A stretch of DNA of 41,162 nucleotides from Hyphomicrobiales bacterium (GTDB taxonomy: Bacteria; Pseudomonadota; Alphaproteobacteria; Rhizobiales; Xanthobacteraceae). Position numbers and translations under genes: made by a program. Under the pieces are notes generated by a model. That model searched no databases. It was not told where the DNA came from and saw nothing but the letters and a program-made list of their open reading frames with translations. Positions 1 through 8,839 of the stretch are shown here, piece by piece. Positions within the stretch are counted from its first letter, which is position 1, and each line of letters opens with the position of its first letter. Location: NCBI GenBank assembly GCA_017305455.1, contig JAFKKO010000044.1, positions 1-41,162 of the forward strand, in the 5' to 3' direction.

Positions 1-822
1 GTCACCAACATCACCGACTACGGCGCGTTCGTCGAGCTGGAGCCGGGCATCGAAGGCCTGATCCACGTCTCGGAGATGTCGTGGACCAAGAAGAACATGC
101 ACCCCGGCAAGATCGTGTCGACTTCGCAGGAAGTCGAAGTGCAGGTGCTGGAAGTCGATTCCGTCAAGCGCCGGATTTCGCTGGGTCTCAAGCAGACCAT
201 GCGCAATCCGTGGGAAGTCTTCGTCGAGAAGTTCCCGGTCGGCTCCACCGTCGAAGGCGAAGTCAAGAACAAGACCGAATTCGGTCTGTTCCTCGGCCTC
301 GACGGCGACGTGGACGGCATGGTGCATCTGTCCGACCTCGACTGGAAGCAGCCGGGCGAGCAGGTGATCGACAACTTCAAGAAGGGCGACATGGTCAAGG
401 CCATCGTCCTCGATGTCGATGTCGAGAAGGAGCGCATCTCGCTCGGCATCAAGCAGCTCGAAGGCGATCCCTTCGCCGAGCCGGGCGATGTCAAGAAGGG
501 CGCGGTCGTGACCTGCGAGATTCTCGAGGTCAAGGACACCGGCATCGAGGTGCAGATCACCGGCACCGACTTCACCACCTTCATCAAGCGTTCGGAACTT
601 GCGCGCGATCGCAACGACCAGCGCGCCGAGCGCTTCGCGGTCGGTGAGAAGGTCGACGCCCGCGTCATCCAGTTCGACAAGAAGGCCCGCAAGGTCCAGG
701 TGTCGATCAAGGCGTTGGAAGTCGCCGAGGAGAAGGAAGCCATCGCGCAGTACGGCTCGTCCGATTCGGGCGCGACGCTGGGCGACATTCTCGGCAACGC
801 GCTCAAGAAGCGCGAGAAGTAA
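1..822 (+). CDS. rpsA: 30S ribosomal protein S1, C-terminal part (5' end outside window)
   Basis: The reading frame is open from base 1 to the TAA at 820-822, so this is the last 273 residues of a protein that begins before the window. It reads as tandem S1 (OB-fold RNA-binding) repeats: DYGAFVELEPGIEGLIHVSE (about residues 6-25 here), FGLFLGLDGDVDGMVHLSD (about 91-109) and a more divergent copy with TGIEVQITGTDF (about 180-191). By alignment from memory the first matches domain 4 of E. coli S1. S1 holds mRNA on the 30S subunit during initiation. The tail ends in GNALKKREK. A strong hairpin terminator follows 45 bp downstream. Identification is secure; only the N-terminal half is missing. Confidence 0.97.
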   Translation, partial: VTNITDYGAFVELEPGIEGLIHVSEMSWTKKNMHPGKIVSTSQEVEVQVLEVDSVKRRISLGLKQTMRNPWEVFVEKFPVGSTVEGEVKNKTEFGLFLGLDGDVDGMVHLSDLDWKQPGEQVIDNFKKGDMVKAIVLDVDVEKERISLGIKQLEGDPFAEPGDVKKGAVVTCEILEVKDTGIEVQITGTDFTTFIKRSELARDRNDQRAERFAVGEKVDARVIQFDKKARKVQVSIKALEVAEEKEAIAQYGSSDSGATLGDILGNALKKREK

Positions 823-1123
823 GCAACGACGCGACGCATCGTGTCGCACGATGTGTTGTCGCGATCAGGGCTCCGGAATTTCCGGAGCCCTTTTTGTTTT
901 CGGCTTTCATGCTGCGCACTGATTCGCGTATCGCGGACAAATGCACAGATCGACAAATTGCATTGTGATGGTTGTTTGTCGCGCGCGTGTGGAACCCGTG
1001 TGCGCCCGCTTCTTCTAATTGCATGGCATTTGATGTATTGGAGTTACCTCCTATCAAGGACGTGCGGACGATATGGTGTCGCACGCTGCGCCGGGCGGTC
1101 AAAAGTTTCTCGAGGGAATTTCC
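823..1123. other. rpsA-sppA intergenic region (301 bp)
   Basis: Holds the rpsA terminator (868-900) and presumably the sppA promoter. I find no convincing -35/-10 pair and no credible small gene; short open frames here have no ribosome site or recognisable content. One oddity at 1039-1063 resembles the 3' end of 16S rRNA around the anti-Shine-Dalgarno core and is described in the findings. Confidence 0.6.
868..900 (+). terminator. Intrinsic terminator of rpsA
   Basis: A perfect 10-bp stem, GGGCTCCGGA (868-877) with TCCGGAGCCC (881-890), loop ATT, followed directly by TTTTTGTTTT. It sits 45 bp past the rpsA stop on the same strand and is a textbook Rho-independent terminator, so sppA is probably transcribed separately. 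Confidence 0.9.
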
Positions 1124-2104
1124 ATGTCGCTTGATTCCGATCTGATCGTCGATCGCCGCCGGATCCGGCGCAAGCTCACCTTCTGGCGGATCGTCGCCGC
1201 GCTTGCGGTGATCGTCGCGATCGCCGGGATCGGCGTGCTGGCGACGCCGGCGGGACGCAACGCGCTGTCGGGCTCGGGCGACATCGCCCGCGTCAAGATC
1301 AATGGGCTGATCCGCAGCGATCAGGCGCGCGTCGAGGCGCTGGAGCGGCTGGAGAAGTCGTCCGCCGCCGCCGTCATCGTCCATATCAATTCGCCCGGCG
1401 GCACCACGGCGGGCTCCGAGCAGCTTTACGACGCGCTGACGCGCCTCAAGGCGAAGAAGCCGCTGGTCGTGGTGGTCGAGGGCCTCGCGGCGTCCGGCGG
1501 CTATATCGCCGCGCTCGCCTCCGATCACATCGTCGCGCAGCAAAGCTCGCTGGTCGGATCGATCGGCGTGCTGTTCCAGATTCCCAACGTCTCCGAATTG
1601 CTGAAGACCATCGGCGTCAAGATCGAGGAGGTGAAGTCGTCGCCGCTGAAGGCCGCGCCGAACGGCTACGAGCCGACCTCGCCGGAAGCGCGCGCCGCGC
1701 TCGATGCGCTGGTGAAGGATTCCTACGCCTGGTTTCGCGATCTGGTGAAAAACCGGCGCGGCATGGACGACGCCAATCTGCAGATTGTGGCCGATGGCCG
1801 CGTGTTCACCGGCCGGCAGGCGATCGGCCTCAAGCTGATCGATCAGCTTGGCGATGAGAAGACCGCGGTGGCCTGGCTGGTGGCGAACAAGAAGATCAAG
1901 TCGGAGCTGCCGGTACGTGATTTCAAGCTGTCGCCGCGCTTTTCCGACATGACCTTCCTGCGCGCGAGTCTCGCCGTGGCGTTCGATGCGCTGGGGCTGT
2001 CGTCGCTGGCGCGCAGCCTTGAGCAGAACGGTGTGGTCGCGGCGGCGGATCGGCTCGGTCTTGAAGGCATGCTCGCGGTCTGGCAGCCGCCGGCGGGCCA
2101 CTGA
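1124..2104 (+). CDS. sppA: Signal peptide peptidase SppA (S49 family, short form)
   Basis: 326 residues. A membrane-bound serine protease thought to degrade signal peptides left in the inner membrane. Residues 1-18 are basic, then one membrane segment (about 22-40, FWRIVAALAVIVAIAGIGVL). The S49 core follows: HINSPGGTTAGSEQ (88-100), the nucleophile Ser124 in EGLAASGGY, SSLVGSIGVL (141-150) and the probable general base Lys176 in KSSPLK. The single-domain length fits bacterial short SppA, not the 600-residue E. coli form. I chose the ATG at 1124 because GAGGGA lies 6 bases upstream; the frame is open from 1073 but that extension lacks a ribosome site. The gene sits between rpsA and ihfB, which are neighbours in E. 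coli. Confidence 0.93.
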   Translation: MSLDSDLIVDRRRIRRKLTFWRIVAALAVIVAIAGIGVLATPAGRNALSGSGDIARVKINGLIRSDQARVEALERLEKSSAAAVIVHINSPGGTTAGSEQLYDALTRLKAKKPLVVVVEGLAASGGYIAALASDHIVAQQSSLVGSIGVLFQIPNVSELLKTIGVKIEEVKSSPLKAAPNGYEPTSPEARAALDALVKDSYAWFRDLVKNRRGMDDANLQIVADGRVFTGRQAIGLKLIDQLGDEKTAVAWLVANKKIKSELPVRDFKLSPRFSDMTFLRASLAVAFDALGLSSLARSLEQNGVVAAADRLGLEGMLAVWQPPAGH

Positions 2105-2275
2105 GAGCAGGTCTGCGAATGGCTGAATCCGCTTTCAGTTGTCTTGCCGCAATACAAGAGGCTCGGAAACGCCGATTATCGCGTCTTTTCGGGCCCTTCC
2201 GCTGGATTTAGCGACTTGACAGTTCAAGGCTTTTTCAAGGAAATGGTGCAGCAAATTTCAAGAGCGCCCAGGTAG

Positions 2276-2587
2276 ATGATCAAATCCGAGCTGGTTCAGC
2301 GCATCGCCGAACACAATCCCCACCTCTATCAGAGAGACGTGGAGAACATTGTGAACGCCATTCTCGATGAAATCGTCGCCGCGCTTGCGCGAGGCGATCG
2401 GGTCGAGTTGCGTGGTTTTGGCGCGTTTTCAGTCAAGCACCGTCCGGCACGCGCCGGACGCAATCCGCGGACCGGCGCGCATGTTCCGGTCGAGCAGAAA
2501 AGCGTGCCGTTCTTCAAGACCGGCAAGGAAATGCGCGAACGGCTCAACCGCGACAACAACGGCCAGGGCGATCTCGGCGCGAATTGA
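2276..2587 (+). CDS. ihfB: Integration host factor subunit beta
   Basis: 103 residues, a DNA-bending HU/IHF-fold protein that pairs with IhfA. The N-terminus [17 protein letters not shown] and the signature [20 protein letters not shown] (about residues 48-67) are typical; the beta-arm tip carries the intercalating proline in RNPRTG. The tail after KEMRERLN is short and acidic-polar. The start ATG follows CCCAGGTAG, a modest ribosome site. A TTGACA at 2216-2221 could be a -35 element, but no good -10 follows at the usual distance. The order rpsA...ihfB-lapA matches enterobacteria, which supports the beta rather than alpha assignment. Confidence 0.93.
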   Translation: MIKSELVQRIAEHNPHLYQRDVENIVNAILDEIVAALARGDRVELRGFGAFSVKHRPARAGRNPRTGAHVPVEQKSVPFFKTGKEMRERLNRDNNGQGDLGAN

Positions 2588-2632
2588 TCCGCCGGGTCCG
2601 CGCATCGCTGATCGCAGCGAAGAAGGATCGGG

Positions 2633-3061
2633 ATGCGCAAGCTTCTCAACGCCATTGTGATCGTGCCGCTGGCGCTGATCTTCCTGGCCTTCGCGGTCGC
2701 CAACCGGCAGTTCGTGACGCTGTCGTTCGATCCGTTCAATTCCGGCAATCCCGCGGTGGCGCTGACCCTGCCGCTGTTCATCGTGATCATCGCGGTGGCG
2801 ATGCTGGGCGTGGTGGCAGGCAGCATCGCCACCTGGTTCGGCCAGCGCCACTGGCGCCGCGCCGCGCGCCGTCACGACGCCGAGGCCCGCGAGGCGCGCC
2901 AGCAGCTCGCCGACCTGCGGGCTCAGGGGAGCTTTACCGCCGCCTCTCGGGACGGCTACGGGGCGACGCTGGTACCGCCGGCCCGGCTGCCTCCGGCGGA
3001 GGCGCGTGGAGCGGCCCGGCCGCTGGCCATCGGGCAAGACAAGCCCGGCGTGACGTTGTAG
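2633..3061 (+). CDS. lapA: LapA-domain (DUF1049) inner-membrane protein
   Basis: 142 residues. Two membrane segments are visible: about 3-23 (KLLNAIVIVPLALIFLAFAV) and about 42-65 (AVALTLPLFIVIIAVAMLGVVAGS), separated by the short ANRQFVTLSFDPF stretch typical of LapA proteins. A basic, coiled-coil-prone stretch follows (WRRAARRHDAEAREARQQLADL), then a Pro/Ala-rich tail. In E. coli LapA sits with LapB and helps control LpxC and LPS synthesis; that role is inferred here only from family and from the conserved position after ihfB. No lapB-like gene follows, the next gene being trpF. Start ATG is preceded by AAGGATCGGG. Confidence 0.8.
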   Translation: MRKLLNAIVIVPLALIFLAFAVANRQFVTLSFDPFNSGNPAVALTLPLFIVIIAVAMLGVVAGSIATWFGQRHWRRAARRHDAEAREARQQLADLRAQGSFTAASRDGYGATLVPPARLPPAEARGAARPLAIGQDKPGVTL

Positions 3062-3096
3062 AACCCGCCCGATCCTTGTCCTTTCGTCGGAACGCC

Positions 3097-3770
3097 ATGT
3101 CGCTGGTCGTGAAAATTTGCGGTCTGTCCACGCCCGAGACGCTTGAAGCGGCTCTGAACGCGGGTGCCGATATGGTGGGATTCGTGTTTTTTCCCGCCTC
3201 ACCGCGCCATCTGACGCTGGAGCGCGCGCGCGAGCTTGGCCGGCTGACGGCGGGCCGTGCGGCGAAGGTGGCGCTGACGGTGGATGCCGACGAGGCCGCG
3301 CTTGCCAATATCGTCGAGACGTTGCGGCCCGACTGGCTGCAATTGCATGGCCGCGAGAGCGTCGCGCGCGTCCGCGATATCAAACAGCGTTTCGGCCTGC
3401 CGGTGATGAAGGCGATCGCGGTGGAAAGCCGCGACGATCTCGCCGCGGTGCCCGGCTATGCGGCGGTCGCCGATCGCCTCCTGTTCGACGCCCGCGCGCC
3501 GAAGGATGCGACGCGCCCTGGCGGTCTGGGCGTGCCGTTCGACTGGCATCTGCTTGATGCGGTCGACAGCGATCGCTCCTTCATGCTGTCCGGTGGCCTG
3601 ACCATCGCCAATGTCGCCGAAGCCGTCGGTATCGCCCGACCCGGCGGCGTCGATGTCTCGTCCGGCGTGGAACGCGCGCCCGGCATCAAGGATTCCGAAA
3701 TGATCCACGCTTTCATCCGCGCCGTGCGCGGGGCGGAAAGCGCGCTGTCCCACACGAAAGTTGCGAGTGC

Positions 3771-3774
<4 letters not shown>
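3097..3774 (+). CDS. trpF: Phosphoribosylanthranilate isomerase
   Basis: 225 residues. Catalyses the Amadori rearrangement of phosphoribosylanthranilate to CdRP in tryptophan synthesis. The TIM-barrel signatures are all visible: [10 protein letters not shown] at the N-terminus with the catalytic Cys8, [32 protein letters not shown] with the acid Asp, [12 protein letters not shown] and [16 protein letters not shown] at the phosphate-binding end. The frame is open much further upstream, but the ATG at 3097 gives the normal family N-terminus. Its stop overlaps the trpB start (ATGA at 3771-3774), so the two are probably translationally coupled. Confidence 0.95.
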
Positions 3775-4987
<1,213 letters not shown>

Positions 4988-4991
<4 letters not shown>

Positions 4992-5824
4992 CCACGCGCA
5001 TCGACACCAAGTTTGCCGAACTCGCCAAGCAAGGCCGGGCGGCGTTCGTCACCTTCCTGATGTGCGGCGATCCCGACCCCGCGACTTCGCTTGCCATCGT
5101 CAAGGCATTGCCGAAAGCGGGCGCGGACGTCATCGAACTCGGCATGCCGTTCACCGATCCGATGGCGGACGGCCCGGCGATTCAGGCCGCCGGCCTGCGC
5201 GCGCTCAAAGCCGGCATGACGCTGAAAAAGACGCTCGAGCTGGTGCGCGATTTCCGCAAGGACGACAACGCCACGCCGATCGTGCTGATGGGCTATTACA
5301 ACCCGATCTATATTTACGGCGTCGATCGCTTTCTGGTCGATGCGAAAGCCGCCGGCGTCGATGGCTTGATCGTGGTCGACCTGCCGCCGGAGGAAGACAC
5401 CGAATTGTGCCTGCCCGCGCTGCAGGCGGGACTGAACTTCATTCGTCTGGCGACGCCGACCACAGACGACAAGCGCCTGCCGGCGGTGCTCGCCAACACC
5501 TCGGGCTTTGTCTATTACGTCTCGATCACCGGCATCACCGGCTCAGCCAGCGCCAATGCCGACGCGGTGTCGGACGCGGTGGCGCGGATCAAGCGTCACA
5601 CGCCGCTGCCGGTCTGCGTTGGTTTCGGCATCCGCACGCCGGAAGCGGCCCGCGGCATCGCGCAGGCGGCCGACGGCGCGGTGGTCGGCTCGGCGCTGGT
5701 CGATGCCTTGCGCGCCACGCTTGATCCAGACGGTCGCGCCACGGCCAAGACCGTTCCGGCGGTCATCGATCTTGCGGCGGCGCTGGCGCAGGGCGTGCAC
5801 GGCGCGAAACAGGCCGCGGAATAG
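4988..5824 (+). CDS. trpA: Tryptophan synthase alpha subunit
   Basis: 278 residues. Cleaves indole-3-glycerol phosphate to indole and glyceraldehyde-3-phosphate and channels the indole to TrpB. Catalytic Glu50 and Asp61 lie in [49 protein letters not shown] and [11 protein letters not shown] are family blocks. The start is the GTG at 4988, which overlaps the trpB stop (GTGA) and yields the usual N-terminus [16 protein letters not shown]; longer frames upstream run inside trpB. Followed by a repeat-rich 171-bp gap before accD. Confidence 0.96.
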
Positions 5825-5831
5825 TTCTCAT

Positions 5832-5961
5832 CCCCTCCCCTTGTGGGAGAGGAGGCCGAACCGCATCTATGCGGGGAGGCTCGTCTTGGCTAAAATCTCA
5901 CCGGCAAGCGCTTCGTTTTCGGAGTCCTGCCGGCCTCTCTTCAAGGAGAGGTTTGAAGCGC
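5832..5961. repeat. Nested palindromic repeat between trpA and accD
   Basis: Two nested structures fill this gap. First, CCTCCCC (5834-5840) pairs with GGGGAGG (5873-5879) around the inner palindrome CCGCAT-CT-ATGCGG (5861-5874, sharing two bases with the outer arm). Second, GCGCTTC (5908-5914) pairs with GAAGCGC (5955-5961) around CCTCTC (5934-5939) / GAGAGG (5946-5951). There is no U-run, so this does not look like a simple terminator. The CCCCTCCCCTTGTGGGAG start is a sequence style I associate with dispersed intergenic repeats of Bradyrhizobium relatives. Effect on accD expression is unknown. Confidence 0.6.
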
Positions 5962-5995
5962 CGCGCGAAGATCGCGACGTTACGGAGCTTGAAAC

Positions 5996-6919
5996 ATGAA
6001 CTGGTTGAACAGCGTCGTCCGGCCGAAGATTCGCAGCTTTCTCAAGCGCGAGACGCCGGAGAATTTGTGGATCAAGTGTCCGGATTCCGGCCAGCTTGTG
6101 TTCTACAAGGATGTCGAGGCGAACCAGTTCGTCATCCCCGGCTCGAACTATCACATGCGCATGGGCGCGGCCGCGCGGCTCAAGTCGATCTTCGACAATG
6201 AGACCTGGTTCGATGTCGCGCTGCCGGACGTGACGGCCGATCCGCTGAAATTTCGCGACGAGCGCAAATATGTCGACCGCATCCGCGATGCCCGCGCCAA
6301 GACCGGCATGAACGACGCCCTCAAGGTCGGCTTCGGCCGGCTCGAAGGCACGCCCGCGGTGGTCGCGGTGCAGGATTTCGATTTCATGGGCGGCTCGCTC
6401 GGCATGGCCGCGGGCGAGGCGATCGTTCGCGGCCTTGAGCTGGCGGTGGAGAAAAAATCGCCGTTCATCATGTTCGCGGCCTCCGGCGGCGCGCGGATGC
6501 AGGAGGGCATCCTGTCGCTGATGCAGATGCCGCGCACCACGGTGGCGATCCAGTTGCTGCGCGAGGCGAAGCAGCCCTACATCGTGGTGCTGACCAACCC
6601 GACCACCGGCGGCGTCACCGCCTCCTATGCGATGCTGGGCGACGTGCAGATCGCCGAGCCCGGCGCGATGATCGGCTTTGCCGGCGCGCGCGTGATCGAG
6701 CAGACCATCCGCGAGAAACTGCCGGAAGGTTTTCAGCGCGCCGAATATCTCAAGGACCATGGCATGGTTGACATGGTGGTGCACCGCCACGATCTGCGCC
6801 CGACGCTGGCGCGGCTGTGCCGCCTCCTGACCAGGGCGCCTGCATCCGCCGTCGCGCAGACCATGGGCTCGTCGCTGCCGCCGGATGTCGATATGACAGC
6901 AAGCGCGTCGCCCGCGTGA
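5996..6919 (+). CDS. accD: Acetyl-CoA carboxylase carboxyltransferase subunit beta
   Basis: 307 residues. With AccA it transfers the carboxyl group from biotin-BCCP to acetyl-CoA, giving malonyl-CoA for fatty acid synthesis. The crotonase-fold core is normal: [51 protein letters not shown] and [13 protein letters not shown]. The N-terminal zinc ribbon seen in E. coli is largely gone: of the four cysteines only Cys28 remains, the others reading Ser31, Ile47 and Ser50. I recall this as common in related alphaproteobacteria, so it is a lineage feature and not damage. Its stop overlaps the folC GTG start. Confidence 0.96.
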   Translation: MNWLNSVVRPKIRSFLKRETPENLWIKCPDSGQLVFYKDVEANQFVIPGSNYHMRMGAAARLKSIFDNETWFDVALPDVTADPLKFRDERKYVDRIRDARAKTGMNDALKVGFGRLEGTPAVVAVQDFDFMGGSLGMAAGEAIVRGLELAVEKKSPFIMFAASGGARMQEGILSLMQMPRTTVAIQLLREAKQPYIVVLTNPTTGGVTASYAMLGDVQIAEPGAMIGFAGARVIEQTIREKLPEGFQRAEYLKDHGMVDMVVHRHDLRPTLARLCRLLTRAPASAVAQTMGSSLPPDVDMTASASPA

Positions 6920-8256
6920 GTGCTGACGCCCCGCGCCCGGCCGCGCTGGGTGATCTCCTGGCGCGGCTCACCAGCCTGCATCCCAAGCGCATCGACCTGA
7001 CGCTGGAGCGGATGTGGCGCATTCTGGATGCGCTCGGTCATCCCGAGAAAAAACTACCGCCGGTCATCCATGTCGCCGGCACCAATGGCAAGGGTTCGAC
7101 GGTGGCGTTCATGCGCGCCATTCTCGAAGCGGCCGGCTTGCGCGTCCATGTCTACACCTCGCCGCATCTGGTGCGCTTCAACGAACGTTTTCGCTTAGGC
7201 AAGGCCGGCGGCGGCGTGCTCGCGACCGACGAGCAGCTTGGCGCGGCGCTGGATCGTTGCGAGCGCGCCAATGCCGGCGCGCCGATCACAGTGTTCGAGA
7301 TCGAGACTGCTGCGGCGTTCTGCCTGTTCGCCGATCATCCCGCCGATGTGCTGCTGCTTGAAGTCGGCCTCGGCGGGCGTCTCGACGCCACCAACGTGAT
7401 CGAGGCACCGCTTGCCAGTGTGATCACGCCGATCGGCATCGATCACACCGAATTTCTCGGCGATACGCTGGCGCAGATTGCGGGCGAGAAAGCCGGCATC
7501 ATCAAGAAACAGGTGCCGGTGATCTGCGCCGAGCAATTGCCCGACGCCATGGCGGTGATCGAGGCGACGGCGCGCAGGTTGCGCGCGCCGCTGCATGCGG
7601 CAACGGAAGGCTGGCACGTCAATGTTGAACACGGCCGTCTGGTCTATCAGGACGAGCGCGGTCTGCTCGACCTTGCCGCGCCGCGGCTGTTCGGCCGCCA
7701 TCAGTTCGACAATGCCGGGCTTGCGATCGCGGCGCTGCGTGCGATCGAGACGCTGAAACTGGAGCCTGCCGCGTTCGAACAGGGCATCGCCTGCGCGCAA
7801 TGGCCGGCGCGGATGCAGCCGCTGACGTCGGGTCGTCTTCTCGCTATCGCGCCGAAGGATGCGGAATTGTGGCTCGATGGCGGGCACAATCCGGATGGCG
7901 GACGTATCGTCGCCGCGGCGCTCGGCGATCTTGAGGAGCGCGTGCCGCGTCCGCTGGTGATCGTCGCCGGCATGATGGGCAACAAGGATGCTGCCGGCTT
8001 CCTTGCCAATTTCGCCGGGTTGACGCGCCACATCATTGCGGTGCCGATTCCGGACAACGCCAATGCGATGCCGCCGGAAAAGCTCGCCGATGCGGCCCGC
8101 GCGCTCGATATGCGCGTGGAGATTGCGGACAGCGTCGAGGCGGCGCTGCGGCGGATCGCGGCGCTGGCCTATGAGGTGCCGCCGCGCATTCTGGTCACAG
8201 GCTCGCTCTATCTCGCCGGCCATGTGCTGGCGGACAACGGCACGCCGCCGACGTAG
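6916..8256 (+). CDS. folC: Bifunctional folylpolyglutamate synthase / dihydrofolate synthase
   Basis: 446 residues. ATP-dependent ligase that adds glutamate to dihydropteroate and then to folates. The Mur-ligase-like P-loop is [55 protein letters not shown] and the C-terminal domain motif [10 protein letters not shown] are all present. The chosen start is the GTG at 6916, which overlaps the accD stop as GTGA and gives the usual MRxxRLxxLHP-type N-terminus ([15 protein letters not shown]); the frame stays open further into accD but nothing there looks like FolC. Last gene of the + strand block that begins at sppA. Confidence 0.95.
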   Translation: MSADAPRPAALGDLLARLTSLHPKRIDLTLERMWRILDALGHPEKKLPPVIHVAGTNGKGSTVAFMRAILEAAGLRVHVYTSPHLVRFNERFRLGKAGGGVLATDEQLGAALDRCERANAGAPITVFEIETAAAFCLFADHPADVLLLEVGLGGRLDATNVIEAPLASVITPIGIDHTEFLGDTLAQIAGEKAGIIKKQVPVICAEQLPDAMAVIEATARRLRAPLHAATEGWHVNVEHGRLVYQDERGLLDLAAPRLFGRHQFDNAGLAIAALRAIETLKLEPAAFEQGIACAQWPARMQPLTSGRLLAIAPKDAELWLDGGHNPDGGRIVAAALGDLEERVPRPLVIVAGMMGNKDAAGFLANFAGLTRHIIAVPIPDNANAMPPEKLADAARALDMRVEIADSVEAALRRIAALAYEVPPRILVTGSLYLAGHVLADNGTPPT

Positions 8257-8295
8257 CGCTTTGGTGTCCGTATCTTGCGATATGATTCAATCCGC

Positions 8296-8378
8296 CATGC
8301 CCGGCTTTATGCCGGGCATTCACGGCTTGATGATGGGCGAGCAAAGGCGTGAATGGCCGGGACAAGCCCGGCCATGAC
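8296..8378. repeat. Dispersed hairpin repeat (MAGLVPAIH family), copy 1
   Basis: The left half CATGCCCGGCTTTATGCCGGG... (28 bases from 8296) is an imperfect inverted repeat of the right half GTGAATGGCCGGGACAAGCC... (ending near 8376), and each half is itself a hairpin. The same family occurs at 33756-33843. These elements are common in intergenic gaps of Rhizobiales and their arms translate to MAGLVPAIH-like peptides that are often miscalled as genes. Confidence 0.8.
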
Positions 8379-8400
8379 GATCGACATCGTGTGGGATGAT

Positions 8401-8430
8401 AAAAAACGGCCGGCGAGACCACCGGCCGTT
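8401..8430 (-). terminator. Intrinsic terminator of trxA
   Basis: Read on the minus strand, AACGGCCGG (8430-8422) pairs with CCGGCCGTT (8413-8405), and the stem runs into TTTTTT (8406-8401). It begins 25 bp beyond the trxA stop. The TTTT on the other side means it could also stop + strand transcripts from folC. Confidence 0.85.
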
Positions 8431-8454
8431 TTGAATCTCAGAATGTAATCGCGA

Positions 8455-8775
8455 TCACACCGCAGCGCTGATCCACTGCTGCAACTTCTGCTTCGGCGCG
8501 GCGCCGACCTGCCGCGAAGCCATCTCACCGCCCTTGAAGATCATCAGGGTCGGGATCGACATCACGCCATACTTCGATGCGGTCTGCGGGCTCTCGTCGA
8601 CATTGAGCTTGACGATCTTCACCTTGTCGCCCATCGCGCCGGCGATCTCGTCGAGGGCGGGCGCGATCATGCGGCAAGGGCCGCACCACTCCGCCCAGAA
8701 ATCGACGACGACCGGACCTTCCGCCTTGAGAACCTCTGCCTCGAAGTCGGCGTCCGAAACCTTGCCCACGCTCAT
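8455..8775 (-). CDS. trxA: Thioredoxin
   Basis: 106 residues. Cytoplasmic dithiol-disulfide reductant. The redox motif is [14 protein letters not shown] with Cys31 and Cys34; the buried Asp lies in VVVDFWAEW, and the cis-proline loop is [12 protein letters not shown]. Normal length for TrxA, no signal peptide. It lies downstream of addA in the same orientation, 64 bp away, so it may be read from its own promoter or with addAB. The trxA-addA-addB order is a recurrent arrangement in alphaproteobacteria as I recall it. Confidence 0.96.
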   Translation of the reverse strand: MSVGKVSDADFEAEVLKAEGPVVVDFWAEWCGPCRMIAPALDEIAGAMGDKVKIVKLNVDESPQTASKYGVMSIPTLMIFKGGEMASRQVGAAPKQKLQQWISAAV

Positions 8776-8825
8776 GATATGCCTCGTTGTTCGGGAAAAG
8801 CGCTGAATTCAGAATCGCGCTTGAA

Positions 8826-8838
8826 TTGGTAATACCAA
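8826..8838. promoter_or_regulatory. Short perfect palindrome between addA and trxA
   Basis: TTGGTA-A-TACCAA lies one base beyond the end of the addA stop codon and 51 bp upstream of trxA. A second pair, AAGCGC/GCGCTT, lies between it and trxA. It could be an operator or part of a hairpin, but there is no U-run and no known regulator to name. Confidence 0.3.
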
Positions 8839-8839
8839 C

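Noticed and set aside
2216-2244. ihfB promoter with TTGACA
   Set aside because: The -35 is perfect but the bases at the -10 distance (GGAAAT) do not match, so not listed as a feature.
8307-8528. Small frames containing MAGLVPAIHAF, also near 33760
   Set aside because: These come from the dispersed hairpin repeat. The peptide is a well-known annotation artefact in alphaproteobacteria.
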